Source of the DNA: Sphingobacterium nematocida
GTDB taxonomy: Bacteria > Bacteroidota > Bacteroidia > Sphingobacteriales > Sphingobacteriaceae
Direction: 5' to 3'
DNA: 64,000 bases
Assembly: GCF_900168125.1 (NCBI RefSeq)
Contig: NZ_FUZF01000024.1
Coordinates: forward strand, 1 to 64,000
Shown in pieces: positions 17,546 through 27,122 of the stretch. Made by a program: the position numbers and the translations under genes. The notes below the pieces were generated by a model. The model searched no databases and had not been told where the DNA came from. It saw only the letters and a list, made by a program, of their open reading frames with translations. Numbering within the stretch: the first letter of the stretch is position 1; every line of letters starts with the position of its first letter.

Positions 17546-18313
17546 TTATAACTGTTCTGAAAATCTGAATCCATCTAAACAAAAATAGGGCGGGGTATTC
17601 ATCTTGCCGGCGGTCTTGTCGGAGGAATCGAGTTGAAATAAAATTTTGTCTACTTTTCCTAGACTGCTTAGCTCCATGGGCATCCAGTCGACGATGGTGA
17701 AGTTGCGTAGGAGGGCATCGGAGCGCCGATCGGCCAGTAGAAATTCTACTTTTGCGGTTTCTACATCGTTTTGATAGCCTGTAGCGATAACCTTGACATA
17801 GTCCTTGGCGGTGATGTTAAGCGCTCTTGTGCCCGGGGAAAACGTAAAGCCAAGTGTAGCATTGCCCTGACCGTAGTTGATAGTCTGCCATACCTGGGTG
17901 GTGTTGGCTACCAATACGCGGTCTACCTGTATAGGGCGGTCAAAACGGACGAAAGCGTTGTCGTCGTTGGTCTTGGCGACTAGGAAGTTGCCTCCGGCGT
18001 GCACAATATTGGTGTATACACTGAATCGGGTACTATCTACAGCACCGGCATTGGTGACGTATAGACGATGATTGCGATTGGATACCGCAAATCCGCTCCA
18101 ATCATTGCCATTTTTCTGGACATTAAAGGTCGCTAACTTGACCTTAAACGGTTCGCTGGGTATCAGATGTTGAAAGCGGCCGACGTTAATGTTCTCAAAT
18201 AAGATATCGGTCGCAAGCTCTTGATAAGCATCCGGGCTTTTTTCTTCCTTTTTGCAACCTGTCCAAACAAAAAGTATCAAGAGACAGGTATATATAAATT
18301 GATTGTTCTTCAT
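17546..18313 (-). CDS. DUF4465-type surface lipoprotein
   Basis: The start at 18313 (MKNNQFIYTCLLILFVW) gives a lipoprotein signal with Cys in VWTGCKKEE; the longer frame begins inside the SusD gene. The 255-residue protein has the DUF4465 pattern: NDWSGFAVSNRNH, then TRFSVYTNIVHAGGNFLVA, and the end FCLDGFRF. Such lipoproteins are secreted beta-sandwich proteins found next to outer-membrane uptake genes. Here it follows SusD by two bases, so it is probably an extra surface-binding component of this SusCD system. The ligand is unknown. Confidence 0.8.
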   Translation of the reverse strand: MKNNQFIYTCLLILFVWTGCKKEEKSPDAYQELATDILFENINVGRFQHLIPSEPFKVKLATFNVQKNGNDWSGFAVSNRNHRLYVTNAGAVDSTRFSVYTNIVHAGGNFLVAKTNDDNAFVRFDRPIQVDRVLVANTTQVWQTINYGQGNATLGFTFSPGTRALNITAKDYVKVIATGYQNDVETAKVEFLLADRRSDALLRNFTIVDWMPMELSSLGKVDKILFQLDSSDKTAGKMNTPPYFCLDGFRFSEQL

Positions 18314-18315
18314 AA

Positions 18316-19758
18316 CTAATAGACTAGACTTTCGTAACTTGGATTTTGCTTTATTAGCTTGTTGAATTTTATTTCTGAAGTAGGAATAGGCCAAACGAAT
18401 CTGTCCTCTTCTAATGCTACTGTCCCGCCTCTGAATTCGTAGATCATGGCCTGCCCATTGGCTCCTTTGAGACGTAGGGAAGCCATCCAGTCGGCATCAT
18501 TCTCCAGGTTCAATTCTTTAAAATATTCATCAAATAGAAGCTTCTCGAATGCGGTAGGAGTAGCCGGAGCCAAGGGGCCTAGATTGGATCTGAAGCGTAT
18601 GGTGTTGATAGGGCCTACAGCTGCAGTCAACGGCTCGCCGGTGCGGTATTTTAACTCGGCCTGCATTAAATACAATTCGGTAAGACGTAAGAAATAGGTG
18701 GTATACTTGTCATTGTCGCCACCGATAAAGCGTCCTTTGCGGCAGAGTTTTTTTGGACGAAAATTGGTCGTATTGGGCGTGAGCGATGGGTATCTTACCA
18801 TTCCCCAGCCTTCGCCAAAACGCGAATCGCTTTCAAGAATAGCTTTTGCGAGGGTGACGGTCGGCAAGCCTGTGATGGCGTAATTGTAACCGTAGGTAAA
18901 ATTATAGGCAGACACTACATCGTCGGTCTGCTCGCGATAGCGGCAGAAAAGGAGTTCTTTTGAATCCCAGCTGTTCTCGTAGAGCTTGGTCAATGATGGT
19001 TCAAGTATTATCCCGACTGCTGTCGCCTCTTGGATCACGTCGTTGACCAATACCAGGGCTTCCTTATAATCGTTGTCCCAGCCGCGGTTAAGGAGCAACT
19101 TGGCTTTTAGACCTTTTGCGAGCTGTTTGGAAACACGTTTGCCGGTGCTGTAGTTGGGACAATTGGCAATGGCTTCATCCAGATCGGCAATGATCCTATC
19201 ATACGAGTCTTTTATGTTTAGACGGGGTTGATAGACATTGGTCAGTTCGGCCATCTGATCTCTGAATATAAGTCCGTATTCGGAGCTTGGTTCGTCACGC
19301 CAGCGCCCGAAGTACCAAAATGTATAGAGGTGGGCAAATGCGCGTAGGCCTTTGGCTTCGGCTAGTATTTCTTTTTTCCGGGCAGGGTTTTTAAAACTGT
19401 CATCAGGCAGTTTGGATACATTTTCCAGTACGGCATTGGCTCTATTAATGGTGGTGTAGAATATTTTCCACAGGGCATCATTATCGCCGGTAGCTTGCAT
19501 ATTCATGTTGTAGGCAGAGCTGTTGTACTGGTACGAACCGAGCATGGAGCTAAAGCCTCCTGAAAATCGTGCCGTATAATCATTGGAGCCAACAGCCGCG
19601 TAGGCACCATTGAGCAGATTCTGTGCAGAATTCTCGTCGGTGATAGCTGCTTCTGGTGTGAGCAGGTATTTGGGATCCTGGGTGATGAAATCTTCGCAGC
19701 CGATGAAGGTCAGACCGAGGAATATACTGAGTGTGATACGTAAAATTAGAGTCTTCAT
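18316..19758 (-). CDS. RagB/SusD-family outer membrane lipoprotein
   Basis: The 480-residue protein has lipobox TFIGC (Cys about residue 21) followed by EDFITQDPKYLLTPEAAITDEN. It has TPR-like helices and the helical LTELYLMQAELKYRTGE segment typical of SusD C-terminal halves. It is coupled to the SusC gene upstream (eight-base gap) and the DUF4465 gene downstream. The protein should sit as a lid on its SusC. No glycosidase gene accompanies it. Confidence 0.92.
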   Translation of the reverse strand: MKTLILRITLSIFLGLTFIGCEDFITQDPKYLLTPEAAITDENSAQNLLNGAYAAVGSNDYTARFSGGFSSMLGSYQYNSSAYNMNMQATGDNDALWKIFYTTINRANAVLENVSKLPDDSFKNPARKKEILAEAKGLRAFAHLYTFWYFGRWRDEPSSEYGLIFRDQMAELTNVYQPRLNIKDSYDRIIADLDEAIANCPNYSTGKRVSKQLAKGLKAKLLLNRGWDNDYKEALVLVNDVIQEATAVGIILEPSLTKLYENSWDSKELLFCRYREQTDDVVSAYNFTYGYNYAITGLPTVTLAKAILESDSRFGEGWGMVRYPSLTPNTTNFRPKKLCRKGRFIGGDNDKYTTYFLRLTELYLMQAELKYRTGEPLTAAVGPINTIRFRSNLGPLAPATPTAFEKLLFDEYFKELNLENDADWMASLRLKGANGQAMIYEFRGGTVALEEDRFVWPIPTSEIKFNKLIKQNPSYESLVY

Positions 19759-19766
19759 AATCTTAT

Positions 19767-22700
19767 TTATTTTAACGAGTATCTAATAGAGAAGTTGTAC
19801 GAACGCATGGATGGATATACCCCCCAATCGGTCCCCATTCCTGTGGCTCCTCCGGTGAGCCTAAAGTTGCCCTCGGGATCTATTCCGTTGTAGTTTGTAA
19901 TGGTAAATAGATTTGTCCCGGAGACGGAAAGATCGATGTAACCGCCGAATACTCTTTTGGATAATTCATTCGGAACGCGATAGTTAAGCCGTATCAGGGA
20001 GACTTTCAGGTAGTCTGCTTTCGAAATCCAGAAATCTGAAAAGGTATTTGACGAGCCTTGACCAAAGGACATCCTTGGCCATTGTGCAGCCCGATTTTCG
20101 GTAGTCCAGGAATCGAGTACATAATCTGGGTAGTTTTTAAGAAACAAGCCTGTGGTGTACCAGTTTGCAGAATTGGTATACCAGTATCTCGTCGCTCCAT
20201 AGCTGTACACAAAATTGACATTGAGGGAAAGGTTTCCTTTGCGGAATGAGGTTCCGAACCCACCAAAAAATTTGGGTTGCGAATTGCCTAGAAAAGTCTT
20301 GTCATCGTTATTGACCAGTCCGTCGTTATTGATGTCTTCAAATCGTAGATCTCCTGGCCGAACGGTATTTGTGTTGTTCTGGTAGAATATTTTGGCTCCA
20401 GTAGTCGGATTTTGTTTGGAGAGGAGGTTGTATTCTTCCATGGATTGGTAGTATTGGCCGCTCCATTTGAATCCGTACCAGCTTCCCAATGGCATGCCTT
20501 CTTCCATCCGGATAGCCAGCGCATTGGCCGCATATAGATCCATGAATTTGTCTACGCCGTTGATTTTCTTGACGATCGCTTTATTGCCCGCGATATTAAA
20601 ATTAAGGGACCATACCATATCCCGCTTGCGTATCACATCACCCTGTATGCCGAATTCGAGACCGCTGTTCTGGATATTGGCGATGTTTTCCTTTACGGAT
20701 ATAAATGAACTGCTGGAAGGGATGTTCTTGTTGTAGATGACATCGCTCGTCTGCTTATCATAGTAACCAATAGAACCGTTTATCCGGTTGTGGAGCAGGG
20801 CGAAGTCAAGACCGATTTCCCAGGTTTTTGTTTTCTCCCAGCGTAGGTTATTATTGCCCAATTGGAAGGGGGCGTACCCGGGCGACTCATCAAACTGTGC
20901 GGCCTGGTATAATGAACGCCAATCGTTATTGCCTAGAACCTGGGAGCCTGAAACGCCCAGTGAGCTGCGTATTTTTAGCTGGTTGAATAGTTCGGGATCT
21001 AAGAAACGCATGAATTTTTCCTTGTTGAGCATCCAGGCGATACCTCCGGAAGGGAAGTAGGCCCAGCGCTTGTCGGGACCGAAACGGGATGATCCATCGG
21101 TACGGAAGGTACCGGTTAGGATGTACTTGTCGTCAAATTTGTAATTTAATCTGGAGAAGCCCGAAACCATGGCCGTAGACGTATGTGAGGAAGTGGGTTT
21201 CATCGCGGTGGCCCCACTGGTCAGGTTGGTCATGATGTACTGGTCGGGAAAGTTTTGGGCGCCGGCAGCGAAGTTTTTGGTAGCCCCATTTTCCATGGAG
21301 AAACCGATCATGGCAGAAAGGTCGTGCAGTGTGCCGAACTTTTTGTTATAGCTTGCTATGTTCTCAAATATCCAATTGGCCATTTCCATCTGGGATATAT
21401 TGGCCTGCCCTTTATGGGTCGAGTTTACAGTGCCTTCGGTCTGGAATCGGTCTGAAAAGCTTTGGCTATAGGAGATCGCAATGGAAGATTTGACAAACAG
21501 GTTGGGACTGAAGTTATACTGTAAGTAGGTGTTGCCATTTAATCCCTTACGCTCGTTATAATTGCGGTTCGCTAATGTAGTGAGTGGATTTTCTTCGTAG
21601 TAGCCCGGGATAAATATTTTTCCGTTTTCATCGTACATCGGGAAATCAGGCCGGAAGTTCCAGATTTTTTCAAGCATCCCGTCTTGGTTATTCTGTTTGT
21701 TTAGGGATCCGTTGAAATTGAGCCCTACGGTAAGTTTGTCCATTATCTTGGCGTCAAAGTTGATCCGTCCCGTAAAGCCATTTCGGTCAGAGCCTTTGAT
21801 AATACCCTGTTGCATAGGCATGCCGAATGCAATAAAATAATTGTTGGTAGGGGTGCTGCCACGGAGTGATACATCGAGCTTCTTCTCATTGGAGGTGCGG
21901 GTCATTTCGTCCCACCAATTGGTATTGCCATCGAGGAAAGCATTGGATAAGAAGGGAGCAGATAGGTAATCGACTTCGGTACCGGTTTTTGCTTGGGAGG
22001 CATCGAGTATGGTGCTGATGCTGCCTGTCGTCGGAATGGTCCCGGTGGTGTAATAATAGTTACGTGCGGCATCGGTAATGACGCGTTTGAATTCTTCGGT
22101 TTTGAGGGTTCGGAAGCTATCTCTTTGTTTTTGAAAACCGTAGTTGAAGCTGGCATCCAGTTGGGGTGTCTGTATTCTATTCCCTTTTTTAGTGGTTACG
22201 ATGATGACACCATTGGCCGCCCGCGAACCATAGATAGCCGTCGCCGAAGCATCCTTCAGGATGTCTATGGTCTCTACATCGCCCACATTGAGATCGTAGA
22301 GGATATCGCCGATATCATTGCCGTTGACATTGTACTGCGGGATACCGTCTATTACCCATAGGGGCTGGCTGTTGCCGGTCAAGGAAGTGGTACCGCGGAT
22401 ATTGACGGATACGCCCGCACCGGGAGCGCCACTGCTGATCTGTACGTTGACCCCCGCGGCTTTTCCCTGTATCATGGAGGCAATATCCTGATGTGGAGCG
22501 AAGCCTTCGAGTTCTTTGGCATTAAGCTGTACTACGGATCCGGTGAGGTCTGACTGTTTGGTCTGGCCGTAACCTACATTCAGGATTACCTCTTCCAGCT
22601 CGTTTTCTCGATCCTGAAGGATGACATTGGCCAGCTTTTTGGAAATCGGTAGCTCTATGGAAGCGTAGTTGATATGCGTGATGATGACGGTTTTGTAATC

Positions 22701-23189
22701 GTCACGGATGGGAACGCTGAATTTTCCATTTGCGTCCGAATGGGTATTAAACGGTGTGTTTTTGACGCGGATATTGGCCCCGGATATGGGGTTGCCTTTG
22801 CTGTCAAATACATAGCCGCTAATATGGGTCTGGACGAGACTGCCTGTCACGGTAGGAGAAGTGACCTTGATGGCTTCATTCTCTAAGGTAAATTGAAGGT
22901 CGGTCTGTTTGGAAATATTTTCTAGGACAAGCTTCAGCGGGGTGTTTTCACACCTTATGCTATACTTTTTACTGTCGTCAATGATCTTGTCCGAGAAGAA
23001 GAAGTCGATGTTGGTCTGCTTTCTTATTTCCTTGAATATTTCTCTTAAGGAACTGTTCTGTTTTTCCAACGTTACTTTTTGTGCAAAGGTGGACGCGTTG
23101 AGCTGAAAAACAAAAGCCACTAGAAATGTGATGATATTCAATTTCATGATAAGTATTTTATACTTTTTTAGGCTTGGTATTATTATCAT
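19767..23189 (-). CDS. SusC/RagA-type TonB-linked outer membrane protein with STN domain
   Basis: This is a 1140-residue TonB-linked transporter. In order: signal peptide (core ITFLVAFVFQLNASTFAQ), STN/secretin-like domain (about 40-110, SLREIFKEIRKQTNIDFFFS), CarboxypepD-like domain (about 122-195), linker ELEEVILNVGYGQTKQSDLT, plug (NIRGTTSLTGNSQPLWVIDG; DILKDASATAIYGSRAANGV), and C-terminal barrel ending SFNFSIRYSLK-like. Starts at 23189 or 23147 (MKLNII) both fit; long n-regions are common in these proteins. The STN domain is the signalling module that contacts the FecR anti-sigma factor encoded just upstream, so ligand binding should induce the operon. Confidence 0.93.
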   Translation of the reverse strand: MIIIPSLKKYKILIMKLNIITFLVAFVFQLNASTFAQKVTLEKQNSSLREIFKEIRKQTNIDFFFSDKIIDDSKKYSIRCENTPLKLVLENISKQTDLQFTLENEAIKVTSPTVTGSLVQTHISGYVFDSKGNPISGANIRVKNTPFNTHSDANGKFSVPIRDDYKTVIITHINYASIELPISKKLANVILQDRENELEEVILNVGYGQTKQSDLTGSVVQLNAKELEGFAPHQDIASMIQGKAAGVNVQISSGAPGAGVSVNIRGTTSLTGNSQPLWVIDGIPQYNVNGNDIGDILYDLNVGDVETIDILKDASATAIYGSRAANGVIIVTTKKGNRIQTPQLDASFNYGFQKQRDSFRTLKTEEFKRVITDAARNYYYTTGTIPTTGSISTILDASQAKTGTEVDYLSAPFLSNAFLDGNTNWWDEMTRTSNEKKLDVSLRGSTPTNNYFIAFGMPMQQGIIKGSDRNGFTGRINFDAKIMDKLTVGLNFNGSLNKQNNQDGMLEKIWNFRPDFPMYDENGKIFIPGYYEENPLTTLANRNYNERKGLNGNTYLQYNFSPNLFVKSSIAISYSQSFSDRFQTEGTVNSTHKGQANISQMEMANWIFENIASYNKKFGTLHDLSAMIGFSMENGATKNFAAGAQNFPDQYIMTNLTSGATAMKPTSSHTSTAMVSGFSRLNYKFDDKYILTGTFRTDGSSRFGPDKRWAYFPSGGIAWMLNKEKFMRFLDPELFNQLKIRSSLGVSGSQVLGNNDWRSLYQAAQFDESPGYAPFQLGNNNLRWEKTKTWEIGLDFALLHNRINGSIGYYDKQTSDVIYNKNIPSSSSFISVKENIANIQNSGLEFGIQGDVIRKRDMVWSLNFNIAGNKAIVKKINGVDKFMDLYAANALAIRMEEGMPLGSWYGFKWSGQYYQSMEEYNLLSKQNPTTGAKIFYQNNTNTVRPGDLRFEDINNDGLVNNDDKTFLGNSQPKFFGGFGTSFRKGNLSLNVNFVYSYGATRYWYTNSANWYTTGLFLKNYPDYVLDSWTTENRAAQWPRMSFGQGSSNTFSDFWISKADYLKVSLIRLNYRVPNELSKRVFGGYIDLSVSGTNLFTITNYNGIDPEGNFRLTGGATGMGTDWGVYPSMRSYNFSIRYSLK

Positions 23190-23273
23190 ATATTTGTGAA
23201 TAAGGTTAGTAAGATTCGTACTTGATGCTTTCTCAGGGCAGTACGAGTTAAATTAACATTTTATTAAATACAT

Positions 23274-23296
23274 ACTGGAGCGCCTGGCGTTCCAGT
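23274..23296. terminator. Hairpin between FecR and SusC genes
   Basis: A near-perfect palindrome, ACTGGAGCGCC / GGCGTTCCAGT, lies 12 bases after the FecR stop and upstream of the SusC start (both minus strand). A T-run follows it on the plus strand. It may attenuate read-through from the regulator genes to the transporter genes. Confidence 0.6.
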
Positions 23297-23307
23297 TTTT
23301 TTTGCGC

Positions 23308-24420
23308 TTATGATTTCTGTATCGTAATTCTCCTTTCTTTCATATCGATTTGGTAATTATATTGGTTGTTGCTGTTTATTGTTTCTAATAACTGAAGCAG
23401 GCTCTTTTGGCGGGATAGGATACCGGTGAAGGATTCTTTGGGATCGACCGAAGCGTCCAGTACAATGTCGATACCGTACCAGCGGGCGAGCAATGCAGTG
23501 ACTTCTTTTATCGATTCACTTTCGAATATAAAGACATCCGTGGTCCAGGCACGGTCACTATCCAATGCGACTTGTCTATGTACGGAGGTCTCCCCACTGG
23601 ATTTATTGTATTCGTAACTGTCGCCAGGCAGTAAGAAGGTAGACTCCTTGCCCTTGATAAGTTTTACTTTTCCTGTAAATAAGGAGACTCGGAGTTCGGG
23701 GACTTCTGGAGAAGCGTTGATATTGAAACTGGTACCCAGGACCTCGACTTGATGTGCTAAGAAGGAAACGCGAAAAGATGACTTTGGATCTGTGCGTTTG
23801 GAAATATCGAAAAAGGCTTCTCCTGTTAGACTTACCGATCGATGGGTGTCGGAGAAATCTTTGGGGATGCTTAGTTCTGATCCGCTATTCAGCATGACAG
23901 TCGAACCATCGGTAAGCTGTACCGTTAGATTATGCGAAAGGGGAGACTTTATTTTTATTTCGCGGCTGTCAGGGGAATGGAGTGCTAAAGTCACATCTGT
24001 ACCTTCTAGCCGAATGTTTTGAAGATCGATCTTAATGTGTTTTTGTGTGGTATCTATGGCATAGTTGTGGCCACCAAATTGGATATACCCTTGGCCTACC
24101 TTTGGGTATACCTCGGCTAGTGCTGCATGTTCTGTATCTGATGGAGTGGATAGGAGATAGGTATAGAGGAGTCCGCTGATGGTACAGAATAGGAGAAGGC
24201 TCGCGGCGATGCGCAGGCCCATAGAAAAGGTGTGCTGCTTACTCGTGCGTGCAAACAAAGGTTTTCTGCTGCTTAACACATGTTCAAACCGGGCAGTGTC
24301 GATCTCTTTGCTCGTCGTCTCTTTTAAATAATGGGCATACCAGCTTTCAACTACTTCCTGTTCTTCGGGAGTACAATTGCCGGATAGGTAACGCTCAAAT
24401 AGATCTTGTTTGTTAGTCAT
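23308..24420 (-). CDS. FecR-type anti-sigma factor
   Basis: The 370-residue protein has an N-terminal cytoplasmic part (NCTPEEQEVVESWYAHYLKE), one membrane helix (about 69-90, GLRIAASLLLFCTISGLLYTY), then a periplasmic FecR domain (SPLSHNLTVQLTDGSTVMLN; SVSLTGEAFFDISK) and the DUF4974 C-terminal domain (VTALLARWYGIDIVLDASV). It holds the neighbouring ECF sigma factor until the SusC STN domain signals. The gene lies 54 bases after the sigma gene and 160 bases before SusC. Confidence 0.93.
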   Translation of the reverse strand: MTNKQDLFERYLSGNCTPEEQEVVESWYAHYLKETTSKEIDTARFEHVLSSRKPLFARTSKQHTFSMGLRIAASLLLFCTISGLLYTYLLSTPSDTEHAALAEVYPKVGQGYIQFGGHNYAIDTTQKHIKIDLQNIRLEGTDVTLALHSPDSREIKIKSPLSHNLTVQLTDGSTVMLNSGSELSIPKDFSDTHRSVSLTGEAFFDISKRTDPKSSFRVSFLAHQVEVLGTSFNINASPEVPELRVSLFTGKVKLIKGKESTFLLPGDSYEYNKSSGETSVHRQVALDSDRAWTTDVFIFESESIKEVTALLARWYGIDIVLDASVDPKESFTGILSRQKSLLQLLETINSNNQYNYQIDMKERRITIQKS

Positions 24421-24474
24421 AATTCAGTCTGTATGCTATATATAAGACAAACCAAAATCGACTCGGTATACAAA

Positions 24475-25038
24475 CTAATTCAAAAAAAATAATTTGATGT
24501 AGGGGATTTTCTTTTTTAATGTTTTGGTGATGCGAAAGACGGTGGTCTTGATCGTCTGTAAGGATAAGCCTAGATCGGCCGCAATGTCTTTGTAGCTTTC
24601 TTCATTGATACGGGCTCTGATAAAGATTTCTCGCGCTTTGGGAGGTAGGTTTTCGATTTCTCGATGTAGGATCTCGAGTATCTCTCCGTATTGTACGCGC
24701 TCTGCGAGACCACTGGAATGTTTTTCCTGAAAATCATATAGATGTTCCAGAAATTGGGACTTTCTATTGCTGCTGTTGATGTAGTTAATAGAGGCAAAAC
24801 GTCCCATCTGGTATAAGTAGGCTTTGAAACTTTTGATTTCTTTGGGAAAGTCTTTCCATAGCCGCTCAAAGATATTATGGACGATATCTAGGGCCTCATC
24901 ATCCTGCTGTACGATCTTATTGATCTGAAGGAAAAGGAACATCCAATGTCTATTGTACAACGCCGTGAAGGCCATTTGATTGCCTTGTTGGGTTTTTTTG
25001 ACCAACTGATCATCATCATATGTATCATACACCTTCAT
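24475..25038 (-). CDS. ECF-type RNA polymerase sigma factor
   Basis: A 187-residue sigma-70 region 2/region 4 protein. Region 2 is at about residues 20-90 (MAFTALYNRHWMFLFLQINK, then DEALDIVHNIFERLWKDF). Region 4 is at about 130-180 (NLPPKAREIFIRARINEESY, then KDIAADLGLSLQTIKTTVFR). It starts the sigma/FecR/SusC/SusD/DUF4465/thioredoxin gene set and should direct transcription of the SusC operon upon release by FecR. Confidence 0.95.
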   Translation of the reverse strand: MKVYDTYDDDQLVKKTQQGNQMAFTALYNRHWMFLFLQINKIVQQDDEALDIVHNIFERLWKDFPKEIKSFKAYLYQMGRFASINYINSSNRKSQFLEHLYDFQEKHSSGLAERVQYGEILEILHREIENLPPKAREIFIRARINEESYKDIAADLGLSLQTIKTTVFRITKTLKKKIPYIKLFFLN

Positions 25039-25406
25039 TTTGGAAATGATCTTTCGAATAGATTAGTATAGACGTATTATTCGTCCAAGGGTTAGTTAAT
25101 CAGAAGCAGCTCTGATATCTTTAGTATTAATATATTCAAACCTACATAAAATTGCCGTTAAACGCAATATAATTACGTCTTAATATAAATGAGAATTTTG
25201 TTCTGCTCTTCATTCATACGGATTTTTCATTTGGGGAATTGGTTTTATAAACCTGAATAATGGGACGTACTGTCCCGTATCGTATCATCTTGTTCCATCT
25301 AGTGCCATTACTTCCTATCGGTGCCATCATCTGCCTAGTTTAGCGCTTGATATCAGGAATAAATGCAGCATGCATGCACAATGGTTAAACTTTAAAAAAC
25401 AATTAA
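25039..25406. other. Divergent promoter region of sigma factor gene and DUF6266 gene
   Basis: This 368-base gap holds no gene. A Bacteroidota -7 match, TAGGTTTG on the minus strand (25137-25144), lies about 100 bases before the sigma gene with a weak ATTG-type -33. A small palindrome, GGGACGTACTGTCCC, lies near 25262-25276. The DUF6266 gene must be transcribed from the right half. Confidence 0.45.
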
Positions 25407-26048
25407 ATGGCTAGATTTTTAAAAGGAATTGTCGGAGCTTATTCCGGCAAAGTAGGTAGTGTGGTCGGCTCTAACTGGCGTAGCGTAGACTATGTCCGAT
25501 CGGTGGCCCGACGTAGTAATAAAGCGGCTTCGGAGGATCAGCTGGCACAGCGCGCCCGGTTTGCATTGGGGGTGGGTTTTCTCTCGCCGATAAAGGATCT
25601 CCTTAACCTGGGGTACTCGGATCCGTTGCAGGGACGCTCTACGGGGTACAACAAGGCGCTGCAGCACCTGCTGTCGTACGGGGTGATCGGTACCTATCCG
25701 AGCCTAGAGCTGGACTATGGGTCAATTGTGGTGGCCAAGGGGGCGCTGTCCAATTTATTGGGAGTGGCCTGGACGGAGTCTGCTCCGCAGGAGATCAGCG
25801 TGAGCTGGAGTACGGAGGTAAACCGGTTCAACGCTTTTGCGGATGACTCGGTGATCCTCCTGATGTACAATAAGGAGAAGCGGTTTTTCAGTATCCTGGA
25901 ATCGGCAACCCGCAACGATGGTACCATGAGCTTTAACTTTCCACCGGTCTATGCAGGCGATCATGTGGTAGGCTGGGTATTCACAGGGCACCGCGACGGG
26001 GTGAAGACCTCAGGAAGCTATTATCTGGGAGAGATCGTGGTTTCATAG
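25407..26048 (+). CDS. DUF6266 family protein
   Basis: The 213-residue protein begins MARFLKGIVGAYSGKVGSVV and has the N-terminal G-x-x-GKVG...W pattern and the RS..Y..ARRSNK stretch that I associate with DUF6266. This family is abundant in Sphingobacteriaceae and has no known function. No signal peptide, membrane segment or cysteine is present; the C-terminal half looks like beta strands. It leads a short cassette with a small protein, DUF5675 and a holin-like protein, reminiscent of a phage tail or lysis remnant. Confidence 0.75.
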   Translation: MARFLKGIVGAYSGKVGSVVGSNWRSVDYVRSVARRSNKAASEDQLAQRARFALGVGFLSPIKDLLNLGYSDPLQGRSTGYNKALQHLLSYGVIGTYPSLELDYGSIVVAKGALSNLLGVAWTESAPQEISVSWSTEVNRFNAFADDSVILLMYNKEKRFFSILESATRNDGTMSFNFPPVYAGDHVVGWVFTGHRDGVKTSGSYYLGEIVVS

Positions 26049-26437
26049 TAGTTAGAGGGTGAGGAAAGTGAGGGAGGTGAGGAAAGCGGAGCCTGTACGT
26101 CACTGCGAGAGGTAAGTTTTTTAGCAAACACAAAGGAGGTCTAATGACAGTGCGTAACTTTAATCCGTCTTTGCGAGGATCCAGCCAGTAGGCGGAGACG
26201 AAGCAATCTTAAAAACGGCTTTACGATATATCGCTTATAGATCGCTTCGTGGCCTCGCGATGACGAGATGGATTTACGAACCGAGCTTGCGAGCTCACCA
26301 TAGGTAATCTGTCATTGGTAGCCTGTGTCGCAGTGTCCCGAATTTACTTCGGGAAAGCAGTCTGTTTTTTTTTGGTACGGAAGTAACCATCATAACCATC
26401 ATCATTTTCCTCACCTTCCTCACATAACAAAAAAAAC
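26049..26437. other. Repeat-rich gap between DUF6266 gene and small gene
   Basis: No gene is seen. It carries purine-rich GTGAGGAAAG repeats (26055-26092), a solitary repeat end CGTCACTGCGAG near 26098, an inverted-repeat element (26166-26265), a REP-like palindrome CCCGAATTTACTTCGGG (26338-26354), and a pyrimidine-rich mirror of the first motif (26401-26424). Confidence 0.6.
26166..26265. repeat. MITE-like element with CGTCnnnGCGAGG ends
   Basis: Terminal inverted repeats CGTCTTTGCGAGG (26166-26178) and CCTCGCGATGACG (26253-26265) enclose inner inverted repeats GAAGCAATCTT and AGATCGCTTCG. It has no coding capacity. The ends match the widespread GAAGCAATCT/CGTCATTGCGAGG type of dispersed repeat seen in Bacteroidota intergenic DNA. 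A relative lies at 27123-27218. Confidence 0.7.
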
Positions 26438-26629
26438 ATGCACAAAATTCTAAAGAAAATAAGCGCAGTGGTACAGTTGGTGCTGCTGGCGCCGGTCAAG
26501 CTGCCTGGAAAGGCGCTGAATATTATCAAGTATGTCGCTCTCGGATTGGGGGTGTTGGAGGCAATGACAGATGAAGGAGAGCCTGTCCCGAATTCACTTC
26601 GGGATGACAAGGGTGAGGGAGCGCCATGA
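26438..26629 (+). CDS. Small hypothetical protein, 63 aa
   Basis: The 63-residue protein starts MHKILKKISAVVQLVLLAPV; one amphipathic or membrane helix occupies residues 8-45. Its last 15 residues are read from a REP-like palindrome (TCCCGAATTCACTTCGGGA, 26586-26604), so the original C terminus may have been shorter or different. The stop overlaps the next start (ATGA, 26626-26629), which suggests translational coupling to the DUF5675 gene. Confidence 0.55.
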   Translation: MHKILKKISAVVQLVLLAPVKLPGKALNIIKYVALGLGVLEAMTDEGEPVPNSLRDDKGEGAP

Positions 26630-27069
26630 GGCTAACGGTAAAACGTGTCAGGCAGGGAAAGAATAGTACCCTGTCTGAGATCTATCTAGATGACGAGTTT
26701 TTCTGCTATGGTCTGGAGGATCTGGTTCGGGAGGAGAAGATTAAGGGATCTACGGCTATTCCGGCAGGGACCTATACGCTTCGGCTGAATACCTATGGTG
26801 GGATGAACGCCCGCTACAAACGCAAATTCCCTACTATGCACCGCGGTATGATCGAGCTGATGGACGTGCCCCACTTCAAGTATATCTACATCCATATCGG
26901 CAACAACTTTGGCGATACCGCAGGCTGCCTGTTGGTCGGTGAGAGCTATACGAAAGACGAGGACGGAGATTATGTCCTGCACAGATCGGCTAAGGCGTAT
27001 AGACGGTTGTATAGCCAGCTGGTTGATGCTGTAGGGAAGGGAGAAGCAGAGATAATTATTAATTATTAA
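26626..27069 (+). CDS. DUF5675 family protein
   Basis: The 147-residue protein has the DUF5675 hallmarks: LYLD-type start of domain (EIYLDDEFFCYGLEDLVR), the IPAGTYTLRL segment, then FPTMHRGMIELMDVP, and the HIGNNFGDTAGCLLVGESY block with a conserved His and Cys. The block resembles the active region of L,D-transpeptidase-like folds. The family often occurs in phage and lysis-like cassettes. Here it lies between two small membrane-associated genes, which supports a cell-wall-directed role, but this is inference. Confidence 0.8.
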   Translation: MRLTVKRVRQGKNSTLSEIYLDDEFFCYGLEDLVREEKIKGSTAIPAGTYTLRLNTYGGMNARYKRKFPTMHRGMIELMDVPHFKYIYIHIGNNFGDTAGCLLVGESYTKDEDGDYVLHRSAKAYRRLYSQLVDAVGKGEAEIIINY

Positions 27070-27122
27070 TGGTTAATGGTTAATGGGTGGGGAGTTATCA
27101 AGTGAAGGAAGTTAAGTCTTTA